64,000 nucleotides of DNA. Origin: Paraliobacillus quinghaiensis. Lineage in GTDB: Bacteria; Bacillota; Bacilli; Bacillales; Amphibacillaceae. A model generated the notes under the pieces. The model did no database searches. It was not told where the DNA came from and worked only from the letters and a program-made list of their open reading frames with translations. Of this stretch, positions 17,686 to 28,424 are shown one piece after another (position 1 is the first letter of the stretch; the number at the start of each line of letters is the position of its first letter). A program made the position numbers and the translations under genes. The stretch covers positions 124,001 to 188,000 of the forward strand of contig NZ_QJSH01000001.1 of the NCBI RefSeq assembly GCF_003426025.1. Reading direction: 5' to 3'.

Positions 17686-17826
17686 GAGTGGTAACTTACT
17701 TTACTAGTTATTGCGCTTTTTATATCAAATCTGAATATTAAAATATTTTCTATGTTAACAAAAGGGGCATTTGATTATCCAAATTGTACAAGTATAAAGT
17801 CAAGCTGCAAAAATAATAGGCAGATA

Positions 17827-17835
17827 TGCTATAAT
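17827..17835 (+). promoter_or_regulatory. mutS extended -10 promoter
   Basis: TGCTATAAT fits an extended -10 (TGn then TATAAT at 17830-17835), 34 bp before the start. The -35 region is poor, as is usual with an extended -10. Confidence 0.5.
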
Positions 17836-17869
17836 ATAAGAATGAAATTTCGGACGTGTTGGGGGAATA

Positions 17870-20470
17870 ATGATGGCAGAATTTACGCCGATGATACAAC
17901 AATATTTAAAAGTAAAATCAGGATACAGAGATAGTTTCCTGTTTTTCCGACTTGGTGACTTTTATGAAATGTTTTTTGATGATGCGATTAAAGCATCCAA
18001 GGAACTTGAGATTACTTTGACAAGCAGAAATAGTGGTGGAGAAGATAGAATTCCGATGTGTGGTGTACCTTATCACTCTGCAGCTAATTATATAAAAAAT
18101 TTAGTTGAAAAAGGTTATAAAGTTGCGATATGTGAACAAGTAGAAGATCCCAAGGATGCAAAAGGTGTGGTAAAGCGTGAGGTTGTTCAATTAATAACAC
18201 CTGGAACTGTGATGGAAGGAAATATGTTAGATGAAAAAGAAAATAACTATTTGGCTAGTATAAGTCAATATGACGCAGATATATTTGCGATAACATATAA
18301 CGATTTGTCAACAGGTGAAAACAGCGTTGCGTTAGTGAATAGTGGATGGGATCAAGTTTTAGGTGAACTTTTTAACCGACCAATCAAAGAGATAGTCGTT
18401 TCTAAGGAATTGGATAAACGCTATCAATACGATCTAACTGAACGTCTTCAAATAACCTTATCCTATGCTGAATCAACCGAAATTGAAGAATCCTTTCAAT
18501 CTTTAGTCGAGGAATTAACAGATTCAAGGTTGAAGCAAGCATTTGGTAGAATGCTAACCTACATTCAATCAACGCAGCAACGAAGTTTAGATCATCTTAA
18601 ACCGGTACAAACCATTGAATTAAAACAATATATGGCATTGGATATGTATTCTAAGCGTAACCTTGAATTAACAGAAACTATTATGCGTAAAGGAAAACAT
18701 GGTAGTTTATTATGGGTGCTAGATAAAACGGTAACCGCAATGGGAGCTCGTAAACTAAAAAAATGGTTGGAACGACCATTATTACAGCAAACCTTACTTG
18801 AACACCGTTATCACATGGTTGAAGGCTTCATGGCGCAATTTTTAGAACGTGAAGCATTGCGAGATACATTAGAATCGATATATGACTTAGAACGCCTTTG
18901 CGGCCGTGTTGCATTTGGGAATGTAAATGGGCGTGACTTACAGCAGTTAAAGTTGTCTTTAGCAAAAGTACCTGAATTAAAAAATAATTTAAAACAATTT
19001 GAAAATAAAGAGGTACAAGCATTAGGTAATGGTGTAAATTCTTTAAAAGAATTACACGATATGCTTGATCAAAGTATTGTGGAAGATCCTCCATTGACAA
19101 TTAAAGAGGGTGGTATTATTAAAGATGGTTTTCATAACCAGCTCGATCAATACCGTGATGCCTCAAGGAATGGAAAACAATGGATTGCTCAATTAGAGAA
19201 AAAGGAAAAACAAGAGACAAATATTAAATCATTAAAAATTGGTTATAATCGTGTGTTTGGTTACTATATTGAAGTAACCAAAGCAAACCTTCACTTGTTA
19301 CCTGAAGGGAAATATGAGCGAAAGCAAACATTGACCAATGCTGAACGTTATATAACACCAGAATTAAAGGAAAAAGAGACCCTTATATTAGAAGCAGAAG
19401 AGAAAAGTGTGGATTTGGAATATCATTTATTCACTGAACTACGTGAACAAGTAAAAGAATTTATTCCACACCTACAGGCTCTTGCAGAAAAAATTAGTGA
19501 AATTGATGTATTGCAAGGATTTGCTACAGTTAGCGAGTTACATGACTATAATCGTCCGACTTTTAATAATGAACGACAAATCAAGATTGAGAACGGGCGC
19601 CATCCAGTCATAGAAAAAGTGATGAAAAATGATATGTATGTACCAAATGACGTCAATATGAACGAAGCAACTGATATTTTATTAATAACTGGACCTAATA
19701 TGTCTGGTAAAAGTACGTATATGAGGCAGCTTGCTTTGATTACCATAATGGCACAAATTGGCTGTTTTGTACCTTGTGATGAAGCTTCACTACCTATTTT
19801 TGATAAAATTTTCACGCGAATTGGTGCAGCCGATGACTTAGTCGCAGGACAAAGTACATTTATGGTTGAAATGCTTGAAGCTAAACATGCGATCACAAAT
19901 GCAACAGAGAATAGTTTAATTTTGTTAGATGAAATTGGTCGTGGAACAAGTACCTATGATGGTATGGCACTTGCGCAAGCGATTATCGAATATGTACATG
20001 ACAATGTCGGAGCAAAGACATTATTTTCGACACATTATCATGAATTAACTACTTTAGATAAATCATTAGATCAGCTTAAAAATGTACATGTTCGAGCTGA
20101 GGAATTTGAAGGGAAAGTAGTCTTCTTACACCAAATCCAAGATGGTGCTGCTGACAAAAGTTATGGTATCCATGTAGCAAAACTAGCTGAATTACCAGGA
20201 CCTTTAATTGAACGCGCTAGTGTGATTTTAGAAAAATTAGAGGAACCAAAAACAAAGAAAATACAACCAACAGGGATACTGGATGATGATCAGCAATTAA
20301 GCTTTTTTGTGGGTGAGAAAAAAGCAAGTGGTAGTGAAGTCGCTACAAAATCAAAAGCAGACAAACAGCTGCAAAAGTCACTGAAAAAAATAAATATAAT
20401 GGAAATGACTCCGATGCAAGCAATGAATGAATTATATCGCTTGCAACGACTAGCAAATGAGGAGGATTAA
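17870..20470 (+). CDS. mutS: DNA mismatch repair protein MutS
   Basis: 866 residues. The N-terminal mismatch-binding domain has the [12 protein letters not shown] phenylalanine-containing motif. The connector, core and clamp domains follow, then the ATPase with Walker [10 protein letters not shown] starting near residue 608, Walker [14 protein letters not shown], and STHYHELT. MutS recognises mispairs and recruits MutL, encoded 2 bp downstream. Start ATG 17870 follows GGGGGA; an ATG one codon later is equivalent. Confidence 0.98.
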   Translation: MMAEFTPMIQQYLKVKSGYRDSFLFFRLGDFYEMFFDDAIKASKELEITLTSRNSGGEDRIPMCGVPYHSAANYIKNLVEKGYKVAICEQVEDPKDAKGVVKREVVQLITPGTVMEGNMLDEKENNYLASISQYDADIFAITYNDLSTGENSVALVNSGWDQVLGELFNRPIKEIVVSKELDKRYQYDLTERLQITLSYAESTEIEESFQSLVEELTDSRLKQAFGRMLTYIQSTQQRSLDHLKPVQTIELKQYMALDMYSKRNLELTETIMRKGKHGSLLWVLDKTVTAMGARKLKKWLERPLLQQTLLEHRYHMVEGFMAQFLEREALRDTLESIYDLERLCGRVAFGNVNGRDLQQLKLSLAKVPELKNNLKQFENKEVQALGNGVNSLKELHDMLDQSIVEDPPLTIKEGGIIKDGFHNQLDQYRDASRNGKQWIAQLEKKEKQETNIKSLKIGYNRVFGYYIEVTKANLHLLPEGKYERKQTLTNAERYITPELKEKETLILEAEEKSVDLEYHLFTELREQVKEFIPHLQALAEKISEIDVLQGFATVSELHDYNRPTFNNERQIKIENGRHPVIEKVMKNDMYVPNDVNMNEATDILLITGPNMSGKSTYMRQLALITIMAQIGCFVPCDEASLPIFDKIFTRIGAADDLVAGQSTFMVEMLEAKHAITNATENSLILLDEIGRGTSTYDGMALAQAIIEYVHDNVGAKTLFSTHYHELTTLDKSLDQLKNVHVRAEEFEGKVVFLHQIQDGAADKSYGIHVAKLAELPGPLIERASVILEKLEEPKTKKIQPTGILDDDQQLSFFVGEKKASGSEVATKSKADKQLQKSLKKINIMEMTPMQAMNELYRLQRLANEED

Positions 20471-20472
20471 CG

Positions 20473-22338
20473 GTGAAAATATTACCGATGCCAGATGGAC
20501 TTGCTAATAAGATCGCAGCTGGAGAGGTAGTAGAACGTCCAGCATCTGTTGTTAAAGAATTACTTGAAAATAGTATTGATGCAAATAGTACTGCAATAAA
20601 AGTTGAAGTTGAAGAAGCGGGCTTACAGCAAATTAAGATTACGGATAATGGAGAAGGAATGAGTCCTGAAGATGCGGAACATTCATTTGCTCGACACGCA
20701 ACCAGTAAAATTCGTAATGAAAATGACCTGTTTCATGTAAAAACATTAGGTTTTCGTGGAGAGGCACTTGCTTCGATTGCAGCAGTCAGCATGCTAACCT
20801 TAAAAACATCAACAGGTGGACAAGCGGGAACAGTATTGAAGTTAGAGGGTGGAAAGATTGTTGAGCGTAATAAAAGTGATGCAAGACAAGGTACTGAAAT
20901 TACGATTGACGCATTATTTTTTAACACACCAGCCCGATTGAAATATATGAAGACGATCTACACAGAACTGGGGCATATTACGGATGTTGTCAATCGAATG
21001 GCACTTTCCTATCCAAATGTTCGCTTTGAACTCTATCATAATGGTAAAAATCTATTTCAAACAACTGGTCGTGGAGACGTAATTCAAATTATAGCCCAAG
21101 TTTATGGAATTAGTGTTGCAAAAAAAATGGTGCCAGTTTCCTATGAAACGCTCGATTTTTCAATTAAAGGTTACATTGCAAAACCAGAAGTAACGCGTGC
21201 ATCTAGAAACTACATTTCTACCATCATTAATGGTCGCTATATTCGTAGTATTGCACTAAATAAGGCAATTGCTAATGGATATCATACGCTGTTACCTATT
21301 GGACGTAACCCTATCGTTGTTCTGGAAATAGAGATGGATCCAATATTAGTCGATGTCAATGTCCATCCAGCTAAATTAGAAGTAAGATTTAGTAAAGAAA
21401 AGGAACTATTTCAAGCAGTTGAAGAAACAATTAGACAAGCATTCAGAAAAGAAACACTTATTCCTAATAACGCCCAACAAGCAAAGCGTGAAAGGGTTGA
21501 AAGTAAGCAGAACTCATTTTTATTTGATTATCAACAGCAATCAAGTCCTGTAGAAGATAAAAATTTTAATAATAGAGAACATTCCGAAGTAGAGTCAGTT
21601 ACGAAAGTGGACCAAGCTGCCTTTGAATCTGCTCAAGGAGCAGCATTAGAATCTATGGCGGGTTATGACCTAGAAGAGGTGTTTACAGAGCCAGAAGAAG
21701 TAACAGTTAACAGTACCCCGGAAAACCATTTGAATCAGGAAGAAAACAAAGCAGAACGTATTCCTGTCATGTATCCTATTGGACAGCACCATGGTACCTA
21801 TATCGTAGCAGAAAACGAAAATGGCCTATATATGATTGATCAACATGCTGCTCAAGAAAGAATTAAATATGAATATTTTAGAGATAAAATTGGTGATGTA
21901 CCTAATGAGTTGCAAGAACTATTATTACCGTTGACATTCGACTTTTCGAAACAAGAAGCACTATTAATTGAACAATATCAAGAGGAACTAAAAGAAGTAG
22001 GCTTATTTTTTGAACACTTCGGACAGCAAACATATATCATTCGAGCGCATCCGCAATGGTTTCCGAAAGGATTTGAAGAAGAAGTTATTCGAGATATTGT
22101 TGAACAAGTAATGGAAGAAGAAAAAATTGATATTGCTAAATTACGAGAAGAAGCTGCAATTTTAATGTCTTGCAAACGATCAATTAAAGCAAATCGTTAT
22201 TTAAATAAAGATGATATGTTTCAATTACTTGAAGACTTACGAAAGTCGACTGATCCATTCACTTGTCCACACGGGCGACCAATTATTATTCATTTCTCAG
22301 GGTATGAGATGGAAAAGATGTTTAAGCGTGTGATGTAG
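20473..22338 (+). CDS. mutL: DNA mismatch repair protein MutL
   Basis: 621 residues. The N-terminal GHKL ATPase motifs are complete: E32-N33 in [16 protein letters not shown] and GFRGEAL. The C-terminal domain has the metal-binding endonuclease motif [12 protein letters not shown] from about D456, so this MutL should nick DNA, as expected for a bacterium without MutH. CPHGRP near the end completes the metal site. Start GTG 20473 follows GAGGAGGA, 2 bp after mutS. A hairpin terminator overlaps the stop. Confidence 0.97.
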   Translation: MKILPMPDGLANKIAAGEVVERPASVVKELLENSIDANSTAIKVEVEEAGLQQIKITDNGEGMSPEDAEHSFARHATSKIRNENDLFHVKTLGFRGEALASIAAVSMLTLKTSTGGQAGTVLKLEGGKIVERNKSDARQGTEITIDALFFNTPARLKYMKTIYTELGHITDVVNRMALSYPNVRFELYHNGKNLFQTTGRGDVIQIIAQVYGISVAKKMVPVSYETLDFSIKGYIAKPEVTRASRNYISTIINGRYIRSIALNKAIANGYHTLLPIGRNPIVVLEIEMDPILVDVNVHPAKLEVRFSKEKELFQAVEETIRQAFRKETLIPNNAQQAKRERVESKQNSFLFDYQQQSSPVEDKNFNNREHSEVESVTKVDQAAFESAQGAALESMAGYDLEEVFTEPEEVTVNSTPENHLNQEENKAERIPVMYPIGQHHGTYIVAENENGLYMIDQHAAQERIKYEYFRDKIGDVPNELQELLLPLTFDFSKQEALLIEQYQEELKEVGLFFEHFGQQTYIIRAHPQWFPKGFEEEVIRDIVEQVMEEEKIDIAKLREEAAILMSCKRSIKANRYLNKDDMFQLLEDLRKSTDPFTCPHGRPIIIHFSGYEMEKMFKRVM

Positions 22339-22373
22339 TTGAATCATTCGGTAATTAGGTTCAACCATTTTTT
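22338..22373 (+). terminator. Intrinsic terminator of mutS-mutL
   Basis: An 8-bp stem with one G-U pair (22338-22345 with 22358-22365), followed by CA and six T. Confidence 0.7.
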
Positions 22374-22428
22374 ATGTATAAATACAAATGCTTAACCAAA
22401 AGCTAAAAATAAAAGGTTAGGTGATTGT

Positions 22429-22881
22429 ATGCAAGAAAATAAAAAGTTGGTTCAGTTATTAAACCATGAACTTTCAAACATTGCAGTACTTTATATTAAG
22501 CTTCATCGTTATCATTGGTATGTTAAGGGATCAGAATTTTTTACGTTACATGAAGTCTTTGAAGCGCATTATACGGAGTTAGCTAAAGATTTTGATGAAC
22601 TAGCAGAACGTATTTTAGCAATTGGCGGAAAACCATTTGCTACAATGGAAAAATATCTTGAAACAACTAGTATAAAAGAGGCAGAAGCTGATGATGAGGA
22701 AGCAGAAATTGTAAGACATTTAAGTAAAGATTATCGTCAAGTTATCAAGGAAATTCGTGAAAAAGTAATCCCTGAAGCAGGGAATGCAAATGATCTCCCA
22801 ACAGAAGATTTATTGATAGGGATGTTAACAAAATTAGAAAAATACGTATGGATGCTAGAAGCTTATCAAAAATCAAAATAA
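22429..22881 (+). CDS. Dps/MrgA-like ferritin-fold DNA-protecting protein
   Basis: 150 residues with the Dps inter-subunit ferroxidase ligands H29 (YHW), H41, D56 and E60, and the helix pattern LHRYHWYVKGSEFFTLHEVF. Family knowledge: Dps dodecamers oxidise and store iron and shield DNA from peroxide. I looked for a PerR box in the 90-bp upstream gap and saw none. It sits alone between mutL and miaA with its own terminator. Confidence 0.9.
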   Translation: MQENKKLVQLLNHELSNIAVLYIKLHRYHWYVKGSEFFTLHEVFEAHYTELAKDFDELAERILAIGGKPFATMEKYLETTSIKEAEADDEEAEIVRHLSKDYRQVIKEIREKVIPEAGNANDLPTEDLLIGMLTKLEKYVWMLEAYQKSK

Positions 22882-22890
22882 GATGTTCAC

Positions 22891-22929
22891 GCCTATGAAG
22901 ACCTATTGTTTCATAGGCTCTTTTTTTTT
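22891..22929 (+). terminator. Intrinsic terminator of the dps-like gene
   Basis: A 9-bp perfect stem (22891-22899 with 22910-22918), then CTC and nine or more T. Confidence 0.9.
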
Positions 22930-22989
22930 GTTTTAAATCCTGTATAATAAAGTTCCAAAGACTAACGGAAAATGGTAAGGAGAATAACG

Positions 22990-23925
22990 ATGAAACAACC
23001 TGTTATTTCAGTAGTAGGACCAACAGCTGTAGGAAAAACTGCGCTTAGTGTAGAAATCGCTAAACGTTTTAATGGTGAAGTGATAAGTGGTGACTCCATG
23101 CAAATATATAAAGGAATGGATATAGGCACCGCTAAAGTTACATCAGAAGAAAAAGCAGGCATTCCACATTATCTGCTTGACATTAAAACGCCGGATCAGA
23201 ATTTTTCCGTTGCTGATTTTCAGAGTGAAGTAAGGCATCATATTAATAAAATAAGTAAAAGAGGTAAACTTCCAATAATCGCGGGCGGTACTGGCTTATA
23301 CATATTGGCCGCTTTATATGATTACCAATTTGCCGATGATAAAAGAGACGATACATATCACGAAAAGATTGAGAGAGAAATAGAGGAACAAGGAATAGAA
23401 GTTGTCTATCGAAGGTTGGAGCAGATTGACCCAGAGCAAGCTAAGAAGATTCATCCAAATAATATAAGAAGAGTTATACGAGCGCTAGAAGTTTACGATC
23501 GGACTGGTGTCACAATGACTGAACATCATGCTAGCCAAAGTGAAACTTCACCATATGATCCAATTATAATTGGACTGGAAATGGATCGTGAATTACTGTA
23601 TAATCGAATCAATCAACGTGTGGATCTTATGATTGAAAGCGGATTAATAGATGAAGTGTTTGATTTTTACAATCAGGGGCTAGAAAATTCGCAAGCAATG
23701 AAAGCAATTGGTTATAAGGAGTTTATCCCATACTTTAAAGGGACACAATCTTTAGATGAGACCATTTCATTGTTAAAACGAAACTCGAGAAGATATGCAA
23801 AACGCCAGTTTACCTGGTTTAAAAATAAAATGGATGTACATTGGTATGAAGTAAACCCCGAAGAGAAAGATAAAAAATTTCAAAATATTTTAGATGATTT
23901 AGCAGGAATGATTGAAAAAAAGTAG
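22990..23925 (+). CDS. miaA: tRNA dimethylallyltransferase
   Basis: 311 residues. The P-loop GPTAVGKTALSVE is at about 9-21, DSMQIYKGMDIGTAK is the tRNA/DMAPP-binding segment, and AGGTGLYI and KRNSRRYAKRQFTWF are conserved. It transfers dimethylallyl to A37 of tRNAs reading UNN codons and makes the substrate of MiaB. I chose ATG 22990, which has AAGGAG at the right distance; an in-frame start at 22972 precedes that site. hfq follows after 36 bp, probably in the same transcript. Confidence 0.96.
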   Translation: MKQPVISVVGPTAVGKTALSVEIAKRFNGEVISGDSMQIYKGMDIGTAKVTSEEKAGIPHYLLDIKTPDQNFSVADFQSEVRHHINKISKRGKLPIIAGGTGLYILAALYDYQFADDKRDDTYHEKIEREIEEQGIEVVYRRLEQIDPEQAKKIHPNNIRRVIRALEVYDRTGVTMTEHHASQSETSPYDPIIIGLEMDRELLYNRINQRVDLMIESGLIDEVFDFYNQGLENSQAMKAIGYKEFIPYFKGTQSLDETISLLKRNSRRYAKRQFTWFKNKMDVHWYEVNPEEKDKKFQNILDDLAGMIEKK

Positions 23926-23961
23926 AAATAAACTAAGTAGAGAAAAAGAGGAGGAAACAAC

Positions 23962-24186
23962 ATGTCGCAATCTGTGAATATTCAAGATCAATATTTAAAC
24001 CAATTACGTAAAGACCATATTCAGGTAACTGTATTTTTAACAAATGGTTTTCAATTAAGAGGTACTATTAAAGCATTTGATAATTTTACAGTTTTATTGG
24101 ATACAGATGGAAAACAACAATTAATTTTTAAACATGCGATTTCAACATTTGCACCAGTGAAAAATGTTACGTTAGAAAAAGAATAG
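23962..24186 (+). CDS. hfq: RNA chaperone Hfq
   Basis: 74 residues with the Sm1 segment ([19 protein letters not shown]) and the Sm2 motif FKHAIST. It is a short, tail-less Gram-positive Hfq. The start follows AGAGGAGG. It lies downstream of miaA in the same order as B. subtilis (miaA-ymaH). Confidence 0.95.
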   Translation: MSQSVNIQDQYLNQLRKDHIQVTVFLTNGFQLRGTIKAFDNFTVLLDTDGKQQLIFKHAISTFAPVKNVTLEKE

Positions 24187-24230
24187 TATATAATTTGAGA
24201 CAATATATTAGTCACCGCATACATTATAGG

Positions 24231-24263
24231 AAAACTCCATCAAAATTTGATGGAGTTTTTTTA
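24231..24263 (+). terminator. Intrinsic terminator after hfq
   Basis: A 12-bp perfect stem (24231-24242 with 24248-24259) and T-run. Confidence 0.9.
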
Positions 24264-24297
24264 CTGTTGTTTATTTTTTGTGTACATATAGGCGTTT

Positions 24298-24327
24298 GTC
24301 ACACACTGGGCGCTCTCAACGTATAAT
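24298..24327 (+). promoter_or_regulatory. Possible sigma-E promoter of spoVK
   Basis: GTCACACA at 24298-24305 and CGTATAAT at 24320-24327, with 14 bp between, resembles the sigma-E pattern. The -10 differs from CATACAAT at two positions. Spacing is wrong for sigma-A with TTGTCA. Confidence 0.4.
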
Positions 24328-24350
24328 GGGGATGGTAAGGGGTGATTAAT

Positions 24351-25262
24351 TTGGAATCTCAAGTTTCTTCTTTTCCTAAACAAAATCAAATTAATATTGT
24401 GTTAAACGACCAACGTGAAAAAAAGGAAGCAGATAACGAAAGAGCTTTTAATCCTTTTGAACCTGTAGACCAAGCAATGGCTGACTTCGTGGGGATGGCG
24501 GAATTAAAAGAAAATGTGAAAGAGATATATGCAAATGTGCAAATTAATCAACATCGACAAGAATTAGGATTGAAAACAGAAAAACAAGTTTTACACATGA
24601 TGTTTAAAGGGAATCCTGGTACAGGGAAGACAACAGTAGCTAGAAAATTGGCAACCTTATTTTATGAGTTAAACATGTTGTCAAAAGGTCACTTTATTGA
24701 AGCAGAACGAGCAGACATTGTTGGCGAATATATCGGTCATACTGCGAAGAAAACGAGAAGTTTAGTTGAAAAGGCACTTGGTGGTATTCTATTTATTGAT
24801 GAAGCCTATGCTCTAGCGCGCGGTGGGGAGAAGGATTTCGGGAAAGAAGCAATAGATACATTAGTCAAGCAAATGGAAGATCATCATGATGATTTTATTT
24901 TAATTTTAGCAGGGTACCCGATGGAGATGGATTACTTCTTGTCAATGAACCCAGGTTTAGCCTCCCGTTTTCCGATTGTATTAGACTTTGATGATTATTC
25001 AATAGATGAATTAATTAAAATTGCACATAAAATGACAAAAGAAAGAGATTATCACTTATCCAAGGAAGCGGAATGGAAACTTAAGTCCTATCTGTCTAAA
25101 ACAAAACAATCGAATTATCAGGAGAATTTCGCAAATGCGCGGTTAATCCGTAATATAATAGAACAGGCTATACGCAAACACGCTATTCGATTAATTAAAA
25201 AGGAACATTATACAGTCAATGAGTTAATGTTGCTGACATCAAATGACATAATAATTGAATAA
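24351..25262 (+). CDS. spoVK: Stage V sporulation protein K, AAA+ ATPase
   Basis: 303 residues of the CbbX/SpoVK AAA+ family: Walker A GNPGTGKTT, Walker B ILFIDEAYAL, and an arginine finger region PGLASRFP. I chose TTG 24351, 5 bp after AAGGGGTGA; the GTG at 24342 lies within that binding site. SpoVK is a mother-cell protein needed for spore maturation and its upstream element looks like sigma-E. The N-terminal 45 residues are polar and poorly conserved. Confidence 0.93.
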   Translation: MESQVSSFPKQNQINIVLNDQREKKEADNERAFNPFEPVDQAMADFVGMAELKENVKEIYANVQINQHRQELGLKTEKQVLHMMFKGNPGTGKTTVARKLATLFYELNMLSKGHFIEAERADIVGEYIGHTAKKTRSLVEKALGGILFIDEAYALARGGEKDFGKEAIDTLVKQMEDHHDDFILILAGYPMEMDYFLSMNPGLASRFPIVLDFDDYSIDELIKIAHKMTKERDYHLSKEAEWKLKSYLSKTKQSNYQENFANARLIRNIIEQAIRKHAIRLIKKEHYTVNELMLLTSNDIIIE

Positions 25263-25327
25263 TTAACGTACAGAAGCAATTTTTTTGTTACAATAAAGAA
25301 GATGGTTAAATGAAAAGAGGTCAAATA

Positions 25328-26551
25328 ATGCAAGAAAACGTACTAATTATAGCAGTCCAACAACAAACAGATGATGAAAGTCGCTTAGACTATTCCATTG
25401 AAGAATTAAAATCACTGATTGAGACAGCAGATGGCAGAGTCGCAGATATTATTATGCAAAAGCGGGATCATCCTCATCCCGCTCTTTATCTTGGTTCGGG
25501 AAAATTAGAAGAGATTAAAACATTAATAGAAGAATTAGAAGTCGACATCATTATAGCAAATGATGAATTATCGGCAACACAGATGAGAAATTTACAAAAA
25601 CATCTTGAAGTACCTATTATTGATCGTAGCCAATTAATTTTAGATATATTTGCTAATCGTGCGCAGACAAAGGAAGGTAAATTACAAGTTGAGTTAGCAC
25701 AATACAAATATATGTTGCCTCGACTCCACGGACAAGGACAAGCATTATCACGTCTAGGTGGTGGGATTGGTACACGTGGGCCAGGTGAAACAAAATTAGA
25801 GACAGATAGACGTCACATAAATCGCCGTATTGATGAAATAAAAGCGAAATTAGAAACAGTAGTTAATCAGCGAGCGCAATATCGTAAACGACGAAAAACG
25901 AATAAAGCATTTCAGATTGCAATTGTAGGATATACAAATGCCGGTAAATCAACTTTATTTAACCGGCTAACCAAGAGTGATGCTTTTGAACAAGATCAAT
26001 TGTTTGCAACATTAGACCCAATGTCAAGACAAATGCAATTCCCATCTGGCTTACGAGCAATTGTCACTGACACGGTAGGTTTTATGCAAGATTTACCTAC
26101 TGCTTTGATTGCTGCATTTCGTTCAACATTGGAAGAAGTAACTGAAGCAGATTTCATTTACCATGTTGTCGATGCAGCTCATCCAGATCATCAACAACAT
26201 CAAGCAACTGTAGTGAAATTGTTACAAGATTTGAAAGCAGACCAGATTCCAATGTTAACTATTTATAATAAAAAGGATCTATTAACAGAGCAGTTTATTC
26301 CATCAACTCATCCATCTATTATTATTAGTGCTTATGATCAAATTGATCGTAAAAAAATGTTAGAAAAAACAGAGCAAGAGTTGAAAGAACATTGGGATTT
26401 TTATAATACTGTGATTCCAGCTAATGAAGGAAAAAAATTACAACTTTATAAACAACATACCATACTGGAAAAAGATGAGTTTGATCCAGAAATAGAAGCG
26501 TATCGTTTAGAAGGATACATGCCAACGGATCATCCATTACATTATCGCTAA
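25328..26551 (+). CDS. hflX: GTPase HflX
   Basis: 407 residues. The N-terminal HflX domain includes the glycine-rich GGGIGTRGPGETKLETDRR region, then a coiled coil, then the G domain with GYTNAGKST (G1), DTVGFM (G3) and NKKD (G4). HflX splits stalled 70S ribosomes after stress. I chose ATG 25328, after AAAAGAGGT; an ATG at 25310 precedes that site. A possible extended -10 TGTTACAAT lies at 25286-25294. Confidence 0.94.
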   Translation: MQENVLIIAVQQQTDDESRLDYSIEELKSLIETADGRVADIIMQKRDHPHPALYLGSGKLEEIKTLIEELEVDIIIANDELSATQMRNLQKHLEVPIIDRSQLILDIFANRAQTKEGKLQVELAQYKYMLPRLHGQGQALSRLGGGIGTRGPGETKLETDRRHINRRIDEIKAKLETVVNQRAQYRKRRKTNKAFQIAIVGYTNAGKSTLFNRLTKSDAFEQDQLFATLDPMSRQMQFPSGLRAIVTDTVGFMQDLPTALIAAFRSTLEEVTEADFIYHVVDAAHPDHQQHQATVVKLLQDLKADQIPMLTIYNKKDLLTEQFIPSTHPSIIISAYDQIDRKKMLEKTEQELKEHWDFYNTVIPANEGKKLQLYKQHTILEKDEFDPEIEAYRLEGYMPTDHPLHYR

Positions 26552-26577
26552 AAAGGGAAAAGGAATGAGTAAATTAA

Positions 26578-27831
26578 ATGTTAGAGCAACATATTGAAAG
26601 TGTAGAAAAAGACATTGAGAGTGAAAGAAAAAAAATCCAAGAAAGAGCAGAGCGTAATCAATTACGTGTCTTAAATGCTTTCCGTACACAAAAAATCAGC
26701 GATTCTCATTTTAATCCGACGACCGGTTATGGATATGATGATTTTGGAAGGGAAGGGCTGGAGAAGGTTTATGCTTCGGTTTTCGGTGCAGAAGATGCGC
26801 TTGTTCGCCCACAATTAATCTCTGGAACACACGCCATTACAACAGCGTTGTTTGGTATCTTACGTCCTGGAGATGGCTTGTTGTACATAACTGGAGCACC
26901 GTATGATACGCTAGAAGAAGTAGTTGGAGTACGCGGGAGTAATAATGGTTCATTAATGGATTTCGGTATTAATTATCAAGCGACACCTTTAACAAAGGTA
27001 GGTGAAGTTGATTGGGAAGCTATTAGAAACAGTATCAATGATAAAACAAAAGTAATTGGTATCCAACGATCAAAGGGATATGCGGACCGACCATCATTTA
27101 CTATTCCTGAAATAGAAGAAATGATAACGTTTGTTAAGTCGATAAAAGATGACCTAATTGTTTTCGTGGATAATTGTTACGGAGAATTTGTTGAAGAAAA
27201 GGAGCCGACACATGTAGGTGCGGACCTTATTGCTGGTTCGTTAATTAAAAACCCTGGTGGTGGTATTGCTAGAACGGGTGGCTACATAGTTGGGTCATCA
27301 TATCTTATTCAGTTAGCCGCAAATCGATTAACAGCTCCTGGTTTAGGGAAAGAAACAGGAGCAAGTTTAGGTATGCTACAAGAGATGTACCAAGGTTTAT
27401 TCCTTGCACCGCATGTTGTAAGTGAAGCTTTGCAAGGTGCAATTTTTACATCTAGAATGCTGCAATCACTTGGTTTTACTACAACGCCAGCTTTTGATAC
27501 AGAACGAACCGATTTAATTCAATCTGTTACATTCGATACTGCAGAGCAAATGGTAGCATTCTGCCAAGCAATTCAAAAAGCCTCACCAATTAACGCACAC
27601 GTAACCCCGCATCCGGCTCCTATGCCTGGATATGAGAGTGATGTAATAATGGCTGCAGGTACTTTTATTCAAGGAGCAAGCTTAGAGTTGACAGCAGATG
27701 GGCCAATTCGCGCGCCATATACTGCGTTTGTACAAGGTGGATTAATCTATGCACATGTGAAAATTGCGATAATAGAAGCGGTTAAAAGTTTTGCAGAAAA
27801 AGGCTATCTTACTATCAATGATTTAAAATAA
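26578..27831 (+). CDS. ynbB: PLP-dependent methionine gamma-lyase family protein YnbB
   Basis: 417 residues of the aluminium-resistance/YnbB branch of Cys/Met-metabolism PLP enzymes. GTHAITTALFGILRPGD is the cofactor phosphate-binding region, FVDNCYGEFVE gives the pyridine-contacting aspartate, and SLIKNPGGGIA contains the Schiff-base lysine. Family knowledge: despite the name, B. subtilis ynbB has been implicated in elongation factor P 5-aminopentanol modification, the pathway of ymfF, ymfH and ymfI at the start of this window. It is followed by glnR, as in Bacillus. Confidence 0.9.
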   Translation: MLEQHIESVEKDIESERKKIQERAERNQLRVLNAFRTQKISDSHFNPTTGYGYDDFGREGLEKVYASVFGAEDALVRPQLISGTHAITTALFGILRPGDGLLYITGAPYDTLEEVVGVRGSNNGSLMDFGINYQATPLTKVGEVDWEAIRNSINDKTKVIGIQRSKGYADRPSFTIPEIEEMITFVKSIKDDLIVFVDNCYGEFVEEKEPTHVGADLIAGSLIKNPGGGIARTGGYIVGSSYLIQLAANRLTAPGLGKETGASLGMLQEMYQGLFLAPHVVSEALQGAIFTSRMLQSLGFTTTPAFDTERTDLIQSVTFDTAEQMVAFCQAIQKASPINAHVTPHPAPMPGYESDVIMAAGTFIQGASLELTADGPIRAPYTAFVQGGLIYAHVKIAIIEAVKSFAEKGYLTINDLK

Positions 27832-27916
27832 TAAATATTAAAGTAATTAATCAATGGGAAATATGGAGATTTATATTTTAACCTTTATAAAAAATATAAT
27901 TTTCTGATTATTTTTA

Positions 27917-27933
27917 TGTAAAGAAAGCTAACA
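27917..27933. promoter_or_regulatory. GlnR/TnrA operator upstream of glnR
   Basis: TGTAAAGAAAGCTAACA matches the 17-bp GlnR/TnrA site TGTNANAWWWTNTNACA at all but two fixed positions. It lies just upstream of the -35. A second, weaker half-matching site overlaps the -35, copying the two-operator layout of B. subtilis glnRA. Confidence 0.7.
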
Positions 27934-27937
27934 CGTG

Positions 27938-27965
27938 TTGACAATTATATTTCCATATGTATAAT
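27938..27965 (+). promoter_or_regulatory. glnRA sigma-A promoter
   Basis: A perfect TTGACA (27938-27943), 16-bp spacer, perfect TATAAT (27960-27965), 39 bp upstream of the glnR ATG. Confidence 0.8.
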
Positions 27966-28003
27966 AGAAGTATGGAAAAGCAAATTAGGAAGGGGTGACA
28001 GTC

Positions 28004-28399
28004 ATGAGCGATATCGATAGACGTTCAATGCCCTTATTTTCCATTGGTATAGTAAAATCTTTAACTGATTTAACAGCTAGACAAATTCGTTATTACGAAG
28101 AGCACCATTTAATTCATCCTGCTCGTACAGATGGTAATCAAAGGTTATTTTCTTTTAATGATGTAGATCGTCTTTTAGAAATAAAGGAACTTATTGAAAA
28201 AGGAATTAACTTAGCAGGAATAAAACAAGTCCTATCCATAAAAGCTTTACCAAAAACGGTAGAGGTGGAGGATGAACAACAAACACCTGAATTAACAGAA
28301 AAGGAACTTCGAAAAATGTTGCATAGGGAACTATTAGAAGCAGGTCGATTAGGCAAAACTTCGTTACGACAGGGAGAACTTTCACGGTTTTTCCATTAA
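28004..28399 (+). CDS. glnR: MerR-family nitrogen regulator GlnR
   Basis: 131 residues. The MerR helix-turn-helix and wing ([30 protein letters not shown]) cover about residues 18-50, and the C-terminal autoinhibitory tail ends [16 protein letters not shown], typical of GlnR. I chose ATG 28004; the GTG at 27995 is inside the AAGGGGTGA binding site. It represses glnRA when feedback-inhibited glutamine synthetase signals nitrogen excess. The operator lies directly upstream. Confidence 0.95.
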   Translation: MSDIDRRSMPLFSIGIVKSLTDLTARQIRYYEEHHLIHPARTDGNQRLFSFNDVDRLLEIKELIEKGINLAGIKQVLSIKALPKTVEVEDEQQTPELTEKELRKMLHRELLEAGRLGKTSLRQGELSRFFH

Positions 28400-28424
28400 A
28401 AGATATATAAAAGGAGAGGAAAGC

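Noticed and set aside
22339-22428. PerR box before the dps-like gene
   Set aside because: No sequence close to TTATAATNATTATAA is present.
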